Part shown: one piece after another, positions 46,742 to 55,388 of the stretch
How positions within the stretch are numbered: the first letter of the stretch is position 1
Layout: every line of letters begins with the position of its first letter
Source of the DNA: Collinsella aerofaciens
Lineage (GTDB): Bacteria; Actinomycetota; Coriobacteriia; Coriobacteriales; Coriobacteriaceae
DNA: 64,000 nt
Assembly (NCBI RefSeq): GCF_018785265.1
Contig: NZ_WQPK01000002.1
Location: 1 to 64,000, forward strand
Direction: 5' to 3'
Notes under the pieces: model-generated
Seen by the model: only the letters and a program-made list of their open reading frames with translations
The model's database searches: none
What the model was told of the DNA's origin: nothing
Translations under genes and position numbers: made by a program

Positions 46742-48190
46742 ATGCATATGTCTTTGCTAAACCGCGTACAGCAGCTGCCGAAGGGCTTTGTTTGGGGCGC
46801 CGCAACCGCCGCGTACCAAACGGAAGGTTCCACGAAGGTGGCAGGCAAGGGTAAGACCATGTGGGACGATTACCTTGTCGCCCAGGGTCGCTTTTTGCCC
46901 GACCCGGCCAGTGATTTCTACAACCGCTACGAGGAGGATATCCGCCTTTCTGCCGAGCATGGACTCAACGCCATTCGTGTGTCCATCGCCTGGACCCGCA
47001 TCTTCCCCAACGGCGACGATGCCGAACCCCTCGCCGAGGGCGTTAAGCACTACCACGAGCTGTTCGCCTGCTGCAAAAAGTATGGCGTCGAGCCCTATGT
47101 GTCCCTACATCACTTTGACTCCCCCGCCGCCCTGTTCAACCCGGGCGACTGGCTCAACCGCAAGACCGTCGACGCCTATGTGCGCTATGCCGAGTTCTGC
47201 TTCCGCGAGTTCCGCGAGGTCAAGAATTGGTTCACCATCAACGAGCTCATCAGCCTCTCGCACTCCCAATACATCCAAGGCAACTTCCCGCCCAACCATC
47301 ACTTTGATGTGACGAGCGGCATCCAGAGCCAGCACAACGAGCTCGTTGCCCACGCCCGCGCCGTCAACCTGTATAAGGATCTTGACGAGACCGAGCACCT
47401 GGGCGGACGCATTGGCATGGTCAACGTCCTGACGCCGGCATATCCTGCCACCGACTCGCCCGCCGACCAGCACGCCGCCGACCTGTACAACGCCTTCTAC
47501 ACCGACTTCATCATGGACGGCGCCTTCCTGGGTCACTACTCCGCGCGCACCCTCTCACTCATCAACGAGATTCTGCGTGCCAACAACGCCACACTTACGG
47601 TTGAGGACAGCGACATGGAGGAGCTCGCCAAGGCGGCGCCCCGCAACGATATGTTCGGCCTCAACTACTATCAGTCGGCGTTTATCGCCGCCTACGATGG
47701 CGAGTCCACCAACAGCTTTAACGGCACCGGAGACAAGGGCACCTCGTGCTTTAAGTTTAAGGGCGTCGGGCAGCAGGTCGATATGCCGGGTATCCCCACC
47801 ACCGACTGGGATTGGCTCATCTACCCGCAAGGCCTCTACGACACGCTCAAGCACATCAGCGCCACCTATCCCAACCTCCCCGTCATCTATATCACCGAAA
47901 ACGGCCTGGGCCACAAGGACCCCGAGCCCGACGCAAACGGCATCGTCGCCGATCCCGAGCGCATCGACTTTGTCGACCAGCACATGGAGAAGGTGCTCCA
48001 GGCGCGCGCCGAGGGCGTCGACGTCCAGGGCTACTTTATCTGGAGCCTGCAGGACCAGTTCTCGTGGGCCAATGGCTATAACAAGCGCTACGGCCTGTTC
48101 TACATCGACTTCGACACGCAAAAACGCTACATCAAGCAGTCGGCACTCTGGTACAAGGAGCTCGCCGACACTATGGCGGACGCGCAGTAG
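46742..48190 (+). CDS. 6-phospho-beta-galactosidase-type GH1, module 2
   Basis: A 482-residue GH1 enzyme with acid/base Glu168 in FTINEL and nucleophile Glu386 in ITENG. FSWANGYNKRYG keeps the LacG phosphate-site Ser/Lys/Tyr and the galactose-type Trp. It is the most divergent of the three LacG paralogues (for example NELISLSHSQYIQG), so the aglycone may differ from glucose. In this module the hydrolase precedes the permease, the reverse of modules 1 and 3. GAGAGGG lies 3 bases before the first ATG and 9 before a second in-frame ATG at 46748, which may be the true start. Confidence 0.9.
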   Translation: MHMSLLNRVQQLPKGFVWGAATAAYQTEGSTKVAGKGKTMWDDYLVAQGRFLPDPASDFYNRYEEDIRLSAEHGLNAIRVSIAWTRIFPNGDDAEPLAEGVKHYHELFACCKKYGVEPYVSLHHFDSPAALFNPGDWLNRKTVDAYVRYAEFCFREFREVKNWFTINELISLSHSQYIQGNFPPNHHFDVTSGIQSQHNELVAHARAVNLYKDLDETEHLGGRIGMVNVLTPAYPATDSPADQHAADLYNAFYTDFIMDGAFLGHYSARTLSLINEILRANNATLTVEDSDMEELAKAAPRNDMFGLNYYQSAFIAAYDGESTNSFNGTGDKGTSCFKFKGVGQQVDMPGIPTTDWDWLIYPQGLYDTLKHISATYPNLPVIYITENGLGHKDPEPDANGIVADPERIDFVDQHMEKVLQARAEGVDVQGYFIWSLQDQFSWANGYNKRYGLFYIDFDTQKRYIKQSALWYKELADTMADAQ

Positions 48191-48366
48191 CGCATCGCCT
48201 CGCTTTCCCCCGAGAAGGGAGCGGCCCTATGCGATACAAACCCAGCCGCTCCCCTCTCTCCCCCTGGGACCGACCCCGCCTGCACCCGGGCTTTTAGCAA
48301 GCGGGAGACCATATAGGTTTTCAACGTCCATGCCATTAAGATTTCATGCAAAGAGGAGCGTGAACT

Positions 48367-50127
48367 ATGGAATCGATCGTTAAGTTCTTGGAGAAAGGTC
48401 AGCCGTACTTCGACAAGGTCTCTAAGAACATCTACCTTCAGGCCATTAAAGACGGCTTTTTGGCAGCAATGCCCATCATCCTGTCTTCTTCTGTCTTCCT
48501 GCTTATTTCGACCCTGCCGGGCGTTGTCGCCACGGTCGGCGGCTTTACGCTGCCCGACTGGTGGAACGTCGACGTCGTGAACTTCTGCAACAAGGTTTAC
48601 AACTTCACGATGGGCGTCGTGGGCATCATGGTCGCCGGCACCACCGCAAGCGCGCTGACCGGCTCCAAGAACCGCCGCATGCCTGCCGGCAAGGCCATCA
48701 ACGCCACGAGCACCATGGTCGCCGCCATGTGCGCTATGCTCATCTTGGCCGTTACCCAGACGAGTGCCAAGATCGACGGCGCCGATGTCTCGGTGTTCTT
48801 TACCGACAACATGGGCACCAAGGGCCTGCTGAGCTCCTTTGTCGCCGCATTTGCCACGGTCAACATCTATGCCTTCTGCATTAAGCGAGACATCACCATC
48901 AAGCTGCCCAAAGAAGTCCCCGGCGCCATCGCCCAGAACTTCCGCGACATCTTCGCCTTCAGCTTCTCCATCCTGTTTGTCGCCGTCATCGACGTTATCT
49001 GCCGCACCTGCTTGGCCGTCCCGTTTGCCAACGTCATCTCCACGCTGGTGAGCCCGCTGTTCGCCGCTGCCGATTCCTACGCCGGCCTCGCCCTCATCTG
49101 GTTCATGATCCCGCTGTTCTGGTTCATGGGCATCCACGGCCCCTCGGTCGTTAAGCCTGCCCTCAACGCCGCGCTGTTTGGCAACATCACCACCAACCTC
49201 GCCACGCTGCAGGCCGGCGGTCACCCCGCCCTCGCCCTGACCGAGAACTTCGGTAACTACATCGGCGAACTCGGCGGCACCGGCGCCACGTTCATTGTCC
49301 CGATCATCTTCCTGCTCTTTATGCGCTCCAAGCAGCTCAAGGCCGTCGGCAAAGCCTCTGTCGTACCCGTGATGTTCGCCGTCAACGAGCCGCTGCTGTT
49401 CGCCGCGCCCATCATCCTCAACCCGTACTTCCTGATCCCGTTCCTGTTTGCCCCCGTGGCCAACGTCCTCATTGGTAAGTTCTTCATCGACTTTTTGGGC
49501 ATGAACGGCTTTATCTATGCCATGCCGTGGGCACTCCCCGGACCGATCGGCACCTTCATCGACACCAACTTCCAGCCGATCTCTCTGGTCCTGGTTGTCG
49601 TCCTGCTGGTCGTTGACTTCTTGATCTACTACCCGTTCTGCAAGGCCTACGACAACGTCCTGTGCAAGCAGGAGGCCGAGACCCTGGCCGAAGAAGAGGC
49701 CGAGGAGACCAAGGCCGTCAAGACCGCTGCCGCCCCCGCCGTTGAGGCTCCTGTTGTCGAGACCGCTTCTGCCACTGAGGCCTCCGCAGCTCCGTCCGCC
49801 CTTAAGGGCAAGGATCTGAGGGTTCTGGTTCTGTGCGCTGGCGCCGGCACCTCTGCACTGCTCGCCAACGCGCTTAAGGAAGGCGCCGACGAGCTGGGCA
49901 TCGACATTACCGCCAACGCCGGTGCCTACGGCAGCCACTACGCCATCATGGACCAGTACAACGTCATCGTCCTGGCTCCGCAGGTTCGCACCTATTACAA
50001 CGAGATGAAGGTCGACACCGACCGCCTGGGCATCACGCTGCTGTCGCCCAAGGGCAAACAGTACATCGACCTCACTAAGGATCCCAAGGGCGCCGTCGCC
50101 TGGATCGAGGAAAACCTCGAGGCATAA
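48367..50127 (+). CDS. PTS lactose-family EIIBC, module 2
   Basis: 586 residues: EIIC (about 1-430; GIHGPSVVKPALNA, VNEPLLFAAPIILNP), an acidic/Ala linker, and EIIB with Cys490 in LCAGAGTSALLAN. It is close to EIIBC3 and EIIBC4 in the IYLQAIKDGFL start and the GAYGSHYAIMDQYNVIVLAPQ EIIB core. It has an AGAGGAGCG site before the ATG. It takes up the substrate of LacG2, identity unknown. Followed by a strong terminator. Confidence 0.91.
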   Translation: MESIVKFLEKGQPYFDKVSKNIYLQAIKDGFLAAMPIILSSSVFLLISTLPGVVATVGGFTLPDWWNVDVVNFCNKVYNFTMGVVGIMVAGTTASALTGSKNRRMPAGKAINATSTMVAAMCAMLILAVTQTSAKIDGADVSVFFTDNMGTKGLLSSFVAAFATVNIYAFCIKRDITIKLPKEVPGAIAQNFRDIFAFSFSILFVAVIDVICRTCLAVPFANVISTLVSPLFAAADSYAGLALIWFMIPLFWFMGIHGPSVVKPALNAALFGNITTNLATLQAGGHPALALTENFGNYIGELGGTGATFIVPIIFLLFMRSKQLKAVGKASVVPVMFAVNEPLLFAAPIILNPYFLIPFLFAPVANVLIGKFFIDFLGMNGFIYAMPWALPGPIGTFIDTNFQPISLVLVVVLLVVDFLIYYPFCKAYDNVLCKQEAETLAEEEAEETKAVKTAAAPAVEAPVVETASATEASAAPSALKGKDLRVLVLCAGAGTSALLANALKEGADELGIDITANAGAYGSHYAIMDQYNVIVLAPQVRTYYNEMKVDTDRLGITLLSPKGKQYIDLTKDPKGAVAWIEENLEA

Positions 50128-50160
50128 GACGCTGACACCACCTGCCGCTTGCAGACAATA

Positions 50161-50204
50161 AATGGCCCGTGCATCGATGTGTGATGCGCGGGCCATTTTG
50201 TTTA
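50161..50204 (+). terminator. Terminator of lac module 2
   Basis: AATGGCCCGTGCAT and ATGCGCGGGCCATT pair (50161-50174, 50184-50197), then TTTGTTT. Confidence 0.88.
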
Positions 50205-50220
50205 GACCGCACCCGTCCTC

Positions 50221-50450
50221 CTGTTCATCTCAATCTGTAACATCTAGCCGAGTTTTTCGGTCCTAGCTGTTACAGATCGAGATGAACGCACAGGCCAAGC
50301 CGAAAATCTCAATCTGTAACATGTAGACCACTTTTGACCGCTTAGACGTTACAGATCGAGACAAACGGAATATACCGGACCGAATTGTCTAAATCTGTAA
50401 CAACTAGCTGAGATTTTCGGCCCTACCTGTTACAGATTTAGACGAACAGG
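50221..50450. repeat. Tandem TGTAACA palindromes, locus 2 (three units)
   Basis: Units at about 50221-50288 (loop type A), 50300-50370 (type B, CACTTTTGACCG) and 50384-50450 (type A). All have ATCTGTAACA / TGTTACAGAT arms, at a period of about 80-84 bases. Located exactly between lac modules 2 and 3. Confidence 0.8.
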
Positions 50451-50460
50451 CCGAGCACGT

Positions 50461-51471
50461 CTACGCCCGCAGGTCCTTTACGCTGGAACGCTCGACCAGC
50501 ACACCCGAGACAAGCGTACGGCTTCTGGAGCTCGGAGCTTCTAGGCCCGCAACGACCTCGTTGAGCGCACGGATGCCCAGCTCGCGGTGGCGAAACTTCA
50601 CCGACGTCAGAATCGAGTTGGGAATCGTCTTGTAGAGCTCATCGTCGAAGCCGATCACGGACACGTCGTCGGGCACACTGAGTCCCTTGTCACGTAGAGC
50701 CATCATCACGCCGTTTGCCATGCAGTCGTTAGCAGCGAGGACCGCCGTGCAATCGGGTTTATCGGCAAGCACAAGGCCCGCGGCATAGCCACTATCCGCA
50801 TTCCAATCGCCTTGCAGAGGCTCGGGCGGCTCGATGCCATGCGTCTCGAGCGCCGCACGCCAACCTTTCATACGGCACTGGCTCGACAGCGACTCTTTCT
50901 TACCAGAGACGAAGTACACGTTCTTGTGCCCGTGATCTAAGAAGTACTTGCACGCCATGCGCGCGCCACCCTCTTGGTCGTCACTGACGGTGGAGCAGGT
51001 AGGATGCTCCATCGGCGTGATAATCACCGTCTTGAGGTCCTTCGGTGCCTCAAAGGTATCAAAGTCATCGACCATCTGGCGCAGGTTGAAGATCATGCCA
51101 TCAACAGGCAGCTGCGACATCCTACGCGCCGCTTCGGCAAGGGTCATCTTCTCCCCCGCCCGCTTTTTGATCATCGTGAGAGCAAAGCCTCGCTCTTCGG
51201 CGGCATCGGCGATACCGTCAATCATGTCCACGGCACCGCCCGACAAGTGGAACATCACCACGCCGATGCACCCGTAACGGCCCAACTTGAGTGAACGCGC
51301 GGCAAAGTTGGTTCGAAACCCGAGCGCCTCCATTGCCGAATGGACCTTATCGCGTGTCGACTCTCGCACGCTATCGGGCTCGTTGATCACACGCGACACC
51401 GTCTTGAGAGAAACACCTGCGGCAATCGCCACATCGTTCATCGAGACGTTTTTCTTGTCCATCGTTGCCAC
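50461..51471 (-). CDS. LacI family repressor of lac module 3
   Basis: 336 residues from a GTG at 51471 (GGAG 5 bases ahead; an ATG at 51462 is the alternative). HTH MNDVAIAAGVSLKTVSRVIN, hinge RTNFAARSLKLG, sugar-binding domain, ending ERSSVKDLRA. Divergent from EIIBC3; the perfect operator AAATGACAACGTTGTCATTT (51624-51643) lies between them. Confidence 0.89.
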   Translation of the reverse strand: MATMDKKNVSMNDVAIAAGVSLKTVSRVINEPDSVRESTRDKVHSAMEALGFRTNFAARSLKLGRYGCIGVVMFHLSGGAVDMIDGIADAAEERGFALTMIKKRAGEKMTLAEAARRMSQLPVDGMIFNLRQMVDDFDTFEAPKDLKTVIITPMEHPTCSTVSDDQEGGARMACKYFLDHGHKNVYFVSGKKESLSSQCRMKGWRAALETHGIEPPEPLQGDWNADSGYAAGLVLADKPDCTAVLAANDCMANGVMMALRDKGLSVPDDVSVIGFDDELYKTIPNSILTSVKFRHRELGIRALNEVVAGLEAPSSRSRTLVSGVLVERSSVKDLRA

Positions 51472-51565
51472 TGCTTCTCCAGTCGGTTTTGCATCGCTTG
51501 TTTTTTGTGTTCTAGCATACACTACCTGCCCGACTGACAAATCAGCCGTTTATCGGACAATATCG

Positions 51566-51643
51566 ACCGTTCACCCGTAAATCCTTGTTGCTCTTCCAAA
51601 AATGTCTTACGTTGTCATTAACGAAATGACAACGTTGTCATTT
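51566..51643. promoter_or_regulatory. Module 3 control region: ACCGTTCRCSG motif and perfect LacI operator
   Basis: ACCGTTCACCC at 51566-51576 points toward EIIBC3. About 47 bases on is the perfect 20-base palindrome AAATGACAACGTTGTCATTT (51624-51643), with a partial extra copy TACGTTGTCATTA at 51608-51620. Confidence 0.75.
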
Positions 51644-51746
51644 GGCAATGCCTTCCTTAAGCAGGAAGGTTTCCGGGCAGTCCTGACCATCCATCGACGA
51701 CCAGTTCCATCCACATGCGTCGCGCATTAAGTAGCAAAGGAGCTCT

Positions 51747-53525
51747 ATGGACGCCATCGTAAAGATGCTCGAAAAGCATCAACCGTTCTTTGAGAAGATC
51801 TCGAGGAACGTCTACCTCCAGGCCATTAAGGACGGATTCCTTGGGTGCATGCCCATCGTCCTCACCTCTTCGATCTTCCTGCTGATCGCCACCCTTCCCG
51901 GCGTAGTCGGCATCACGCTGCCCCAGCCGCTTATCGACTGGTGCAACAAGCTGTACAACTTCACCATGGGCGTTATGGGCATCATGGTTGCTGGCACCAC
52001 TGCCAAGAACTTCACGGCTTCCATGAACCGTCGCATGCCCGCCGGCAAAGTGCTCAACGACGGTTCCACCATGGTGGCCGCCCAGTGCAGCATGCTGCTG
52101 CTCGCCGTTACGCAGTTCACCACCAAGTTCAACGGCTCCGAACTTTCGGTCTTCGATTGCACCAGCATGGGCACGCGCGGTCTGTTCTCGGCCTATATCG
52201 CCGCGTTCATCACCGTGTGGGTCTACAAATTCTGCGTCTCGCGCGATCTGACCATTAAGCTGCCCAAGGAGGTCCCGGGCGCCATCGCTCAGAACTTCCG
52301 CGACATTATCCCCTTTGGCGGCGCCGTCATCATCTGCGGCATCATCGATGTCGTCGTGCGCAACCTCATGGGCGTTCCGTTCTCCGAGCTGCTTATCAAA
52401 CTGCTCTCCCCGCTCTTTACCGCTGCAGAAACCTATCCTGGCCTTATCCTTATCCAGGCAGCCACCGCGTTCTTCTGGTTCATCGGCGTCCACGGCCCCT
52501 CGATCGTCCAGCCGGGCATCGACCCCATCCGTCTTGCCAACCAGGCCGAGAACCTGCAGGTTCTGCTGGCAGGCGGCCACCCCGCCCACTCCCTCACCTT
52601 TAACATGTCGCTCGTGGGTGAGTTCGGCGGCACCGGCGCCACGTTCATCGTGCCGCTTCTGCTGATTCTCTTCATGAAGTCCAAGCAGCTCAAAGCCGTC
52701 GGTAAGGCCTCGATTGTCCCTGTTGCCTTCGCCGTCAACGAACCGCTGCTCTTTGGCGCGCCGATGATCCTTAACCCCTACATGCTCATCCCCTTTGTTG
52801 CCGCCGGCTGCGTCAACGTGAGTGTTGCCAAGTTCTTTATCGACAATGTGGGTATGAACGGCTTCTCCTTCGTGGTGCCTTGGGCTACCCCTGCCCCCAT
52901 CGGCATCTTCATCACCACGAACTTCCAGCTTATCGCCCTGGTATTTGTCGCGATCATCATCTTGCTGGACGCCATCATCTACCTGCCGTTCTTGAAGGCA
53001 TACGATAAGCTGCTCTGCGACCAGGAGGCCGAGCGCGCCGCCGAGCTGGGACTCGAGTCCGATGGTGCCGCTTCCGTCGCCGCCAACGCCTCTACGCCCG
53101 CTGTCGAGCAGGCCACCGCTTCCGTCGAGACGACCGTTGCCGCCGCCGACAGCAAGCCTGTCGCCGATCAGCCCGAGCCCGCTGCCGATGCATCCGCCAA
53201 GAAGGATGTCGATGGCCTGAAGGTCCTCGTCCTGTGCGCCGGCGCCGGCACCTCTGCCATGCTTGCCAACGCCATCAAGGAAGGTGCCGCACAGACCGGA
53301 GAGAACATCGCTTCCTCCGCAGGCGCCTATGGCCAGCACACTGCCATCATGGATCAGTACGACGTCATCGTGCTCGCTCCGCAGGTTCGTAGCTACTACA
53401 ACGACATGAAGGCCGACACCGATCGTCTGGGCATTAAGCTGCTCGCCCCGCGCGGTAAGGAATATATCGACCTTACTCGCGACCCCGCTGGCGCCATCAA
53501 GTGGCTCCGCGAGAACCTCGACTAG
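51747..53525 (+). CDS. PTS lactose-family EIIBC, module 3
   Basis: 592 residues: EIIC (GVHGPSIVQPGIDP, VNEPLLFGAPMILNP), an Ala/Val/Glu-rich linker (about 430-480), and EIIB with Cys497 in LCAGAGTSAMLAN. The start MDAIVKMLEKHQPFFEKISR is nearly the same as EIIBC4. AAAGGAG precedes the ATG. Followed after 75 bases by LacG3 with a hairpin in the gap. Sugar unknown, probably a beta-galactoside. Confidence 0.91.
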   Translation: MDAIVKMLEKHQPFFEKISRNVYLQAIKDGFLGCMPIVLTSSIFLLIATLPGVVGITLPQPLIDWCNKLYNFTMGVMGIMVAGTTAKNFTASMNRRMPAGKVLNDGSTMVAAQCSMLLLAVTQFTTKFNGSELSVFDCTSMGTRGLFSAYIAAFITVWVYKFCVSRDLTIKLPKEVPGAIAQNFRDIIPFGGAVIICGIIDVVVRNLMGVPFSELLIKLLSPLFTAAETYPGLILIQAATAFFWFIGVHGPSIVQPGIDPIRLANQAENLQVLLAGGHPAHSLTFNMSLVGEFGGTGATFIVPLLLILFMKSKQLKAVGKASIVPVAFAVNEPLLFGAPMILNPYMLIPFVAAGCVNVSVAKFFIDNVGMNGFSFVVPWATPAPIGIFITTNFQLIALVFVAIIILLDAIIYLPFLKAYDKLLCDQEAERAAELGLESDGAASVAANASTPAVEQATASVETTVAAADSKPVADQPEPAADASAKKDVDGLKVLVLCAGAGTSAMLANAIKEGAAQTGENIASSAGAYGQHTAIMDQYDVIVLAPQVRSYYNDMKADTDRLGIKLLAPRGKEYIDLTRDPAGAIKWLRENLD

Positions 53526-53539
53526 TTCCTCCCTCTGTT

Positions 53540-53566
53540 GGTGCCCGGATCCCCAGTTCGGGCACC
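53540..53566 (+). terminator. Intercistronic hairpin between EIIBC3 and LacG3
   Basis: GGTGCCCG and CGGGCACC form an 8-base-pair stem, no T-run; same position as the hairpin in module 1, so it is probably a processing or attenuation signal. Confidence 0.55.
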
Positions 53567-53600
53567 TCTCCCTATTCGTATCCCACAGAAAGGATGACTC

Positions 53601-55022
53601 ATGACCAACCCCATGCAGTTCCCCGACGGCTTTGTGTTTGGCGGCGCCACCGCCGCTTACCAGGTTGAGGGCGAGACCCGCACGCACGGCAAGGGCAAAG
53701 TGCCCTGGGACGATTTCCTGGCTGCTCAGGGTCGCTTCTCCCCCGACCCCGCAAGCGACTTCTACAACAAATATCCGGTCGATATCGACTTGTGCCAGCG
53801 CTTCGGCATTAACGGCATTCGCGTCTCCATCGCTTGGAGCCGCATCTTCCCCAGTGGCACCGGCGAGATTAACCCCGAGGGTGTCGCTTTCTATCACGAG
53901 CTTTTCGCCACCTGCAACAAAGCTGGCGTTATCCCCTATGTCACGCTCGATCACTTCGATACGCCCGAGGCCTTTTACCAGAACGGCGGCGAGGGTTTCC
54001 TGACGCGCACGACCATCGACGCCTTCGTCGAGTACGCCAAGTTCTGCTTTGCCGAGTTCACCGAGGTCAAGCACTGGTTTACCTTTAACGAGATTCCCGC
54101 AACCGCCGAGGGCAGCTTTATCGTCGGCAACTGGCCGCACGGCGAGAAGTACCGCCTGGACAAGGCCTTCCAGCTCATGCACAACATGATGGTGGCCCAC
54201 GCCAAGGCTGTCGTCGCCTTCCATGAGGGCGGCTTTGAGGGCGAGATCGGCATTGTCCAGAACCTGGAGCCCAAGTATCCCCTCGATCCCAACAGCGCTG
54301 CCGACTGCGAGGCGGCTCGTATGGCCGACGTCATCAACAACCGCTGGGTACTCGACGCCACCTTCCGCGGCCACTATGCAGCCGACACCATGGAGGCCGC
54401 GACCAAGCTGGCCCATATCGCCGGCGGCGAGCTCGACGTCCGCGACGAGGACATCGCCGCGCTGACCGCCGCGCTCCCCTACAACGATTGCCTGGGCGTC
54501 AACACCTACAAGTGCCAGTTCCTGCGTGCCGCCGAGGGCGAAAACGACATCAACCACAATGGCACCGGCGACAAGGGCTCCTCGCGCTGGTTCCTCAAGG
54601 GCGTGGGCGAGTCATGCGTGCGCGAAGGCGTACCCACCACCGATTGGGACTGGATCATCTATCCCGAGGGCCTCTACGACCTGCTGCTCCGCATTAAGAA
54701 CGATTACCCCAACTACAAGAAGATCTACATCACCGAGAACGGCATGGGCTATAAGGACGACTTCGAGGACGGCTTTATCGACGACGCCCCTCGCATCGAC
54801 TACATGCGCCAGCATCTCGCATGGATCCTCAAGGCAATCGACGGCGGCGTAAACGTCGACGGTTACTTTGTGTGGTCGCTGCAGGACCAGTTCTCCTGGA
54901 CCAACGGCTACAACAAGCGCTACGGCCTGTTCTACATCGACTTCGAGACCCAGAAGCGCTATCCCAAGGCGAGCGCGTACTGGTACAAGAACGTCGCGGA
55001 GACCGGCCTGCTCATGGCCTAA
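53601..55022 (+). CDS. 6-phospho-beta-galactosidase-type GH1, module 3
   Basis: A 473-residue GH1 enzyme, close to LacG1: GGATAAYQVEGETRTHGKGK start, acid/base Glu164 in TFNEI, nucleophile Glu379 in ITENG, phosphate-site FSWTNGYNKRYG with the galactose-type Trp, and TTDWDW. AAAGGA lies 7 bases before the ATG. Second gene of module 3, ended by a strong terminator. The difference from LacG1 in the loop after the acid/base (PATAEGSFIVGNWPHG) suggests another aglycone. Confidence 0.92.
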   Translation: MTNPMQFPDGFVFGGATAAYQVEGETRTHGKGKVPWDDFLAAQGRFSPDPASDFYNKYPVDIDLCQRFGINGIRVSIAWSRIFPSGTGEINPEGVAFYHELFATCNKAGVIPYVTLDHFDTPEAFYQNGGEGFLTRTTIDAFVEYAKFCFAEFTEVKHWFTFNEIPATAEGSFIVGNWPHGEKYRLDKAFQLMHNMMVAHAKAVVAFHEGGFEGEIGIVQNLEPKYPLDPNSAADCEAARMADVINNRWVLDATFRGHYAADTMEAATKLAHIAGGELDVRDEDIAALTAALPYNDCLGVNTYKCQFLRAAEGENDINHNGTGDKGSSRWFLKGVGESCVREGVPTTDWDWIIYPEGLYDLLLRIKNDYPNYKKIYITENGMGYKDDFEDGFIDDAPRIDYMRQHLAWILKAIDGGVNVDGYFVWSLQDQFSWTNGYNKRYGLFYIDFETQKRYPKASAYWYKNVAETGLLMA

Positions 55023-55042
55023 TTCAAGCCGCATACCCCCTG

Positions 55043-55091
55043 TCGGCCGCATGCGAATCCCTCCACGGGTTCGCATGCGGCCGATTTTTTT
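55043..55091 (+). terminator. Terminator of lac module 3
   Basis: TCGGCCGCATGCGAA (55043-55057) and TTCGCATGCGGCCGA (55070-55084) pair perfectly, followed by a run of seven or more T. Confidence 0.93.
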
Positions 55092-55109
55092 GGCTCGGCC
55101 CGAGCAGGC

Positions 55110-55255
55110 CGTTTGTCTCGATCTGTAACATCTAGCAGGGATTTTCAATCCTAACTGTTATAGATTTAGACGAACGGGCGACCAGGGCTGAAAGATCTCA
55201 ATCTGTAACACGTAGCCCACTTTTAACCGTCTAACTGTTACAGATCGAGACAATA
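55110..55255. repeat. Tandem TGTAACA palindromes, locus 3 (two units)
   Basis: Unit A at about 55110-55177 (right arm degraded: TGTTATAGATTTAGAC) and unit B at about 55193-55254. Directly follows the terminator of lac module 3. Confidence 0.78.
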
Positions 55256-55305
55256 AGATAGTCAAATCCGAACTTTCCAAGCAGTTATGAACCATGGTTT
55301 CCAGT

Positions 55306-55380
55306 TTTCGGTATCACGAACATACTTTCGGTATCATTTAATGGTATTATGATATCGAAAGTATGTTCGTGATACCGAAA
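55306..55380. promoter_or_regulatory. 32-bp-arm palindrome overlapping the Fic gene translation start
   Basis: Left arm 55306-55337 and right arm 55349-55380 match with one mismatch. Each arm contains TTTCGGTATCA/TGATACCGAAA and a second half-size TTTCG(G/A)TATCA copy, so there are four TTTCGRTATCA boxes. The right arm ends one base before the GGAG ribosome site. Probably an autoregulatory operator for the Fic protein, which ends in a winged-helix-like domain. Confidence 0.7.
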
Positions 55381-55388
55381 GGAGCCGC

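Noticed and set aside
51657..54557. A 966-codon open frame on the minus strand opposite EIIBC3 and LacG3 (similar long antisense frames exist opposite pflB, the ABC exporter and the other EIIBC genes)
   Set aside because: They mirror strongly codon-biased genes, have His/Gly/Val-rich low-complexity translations with no domain, and lack ribosome sites.
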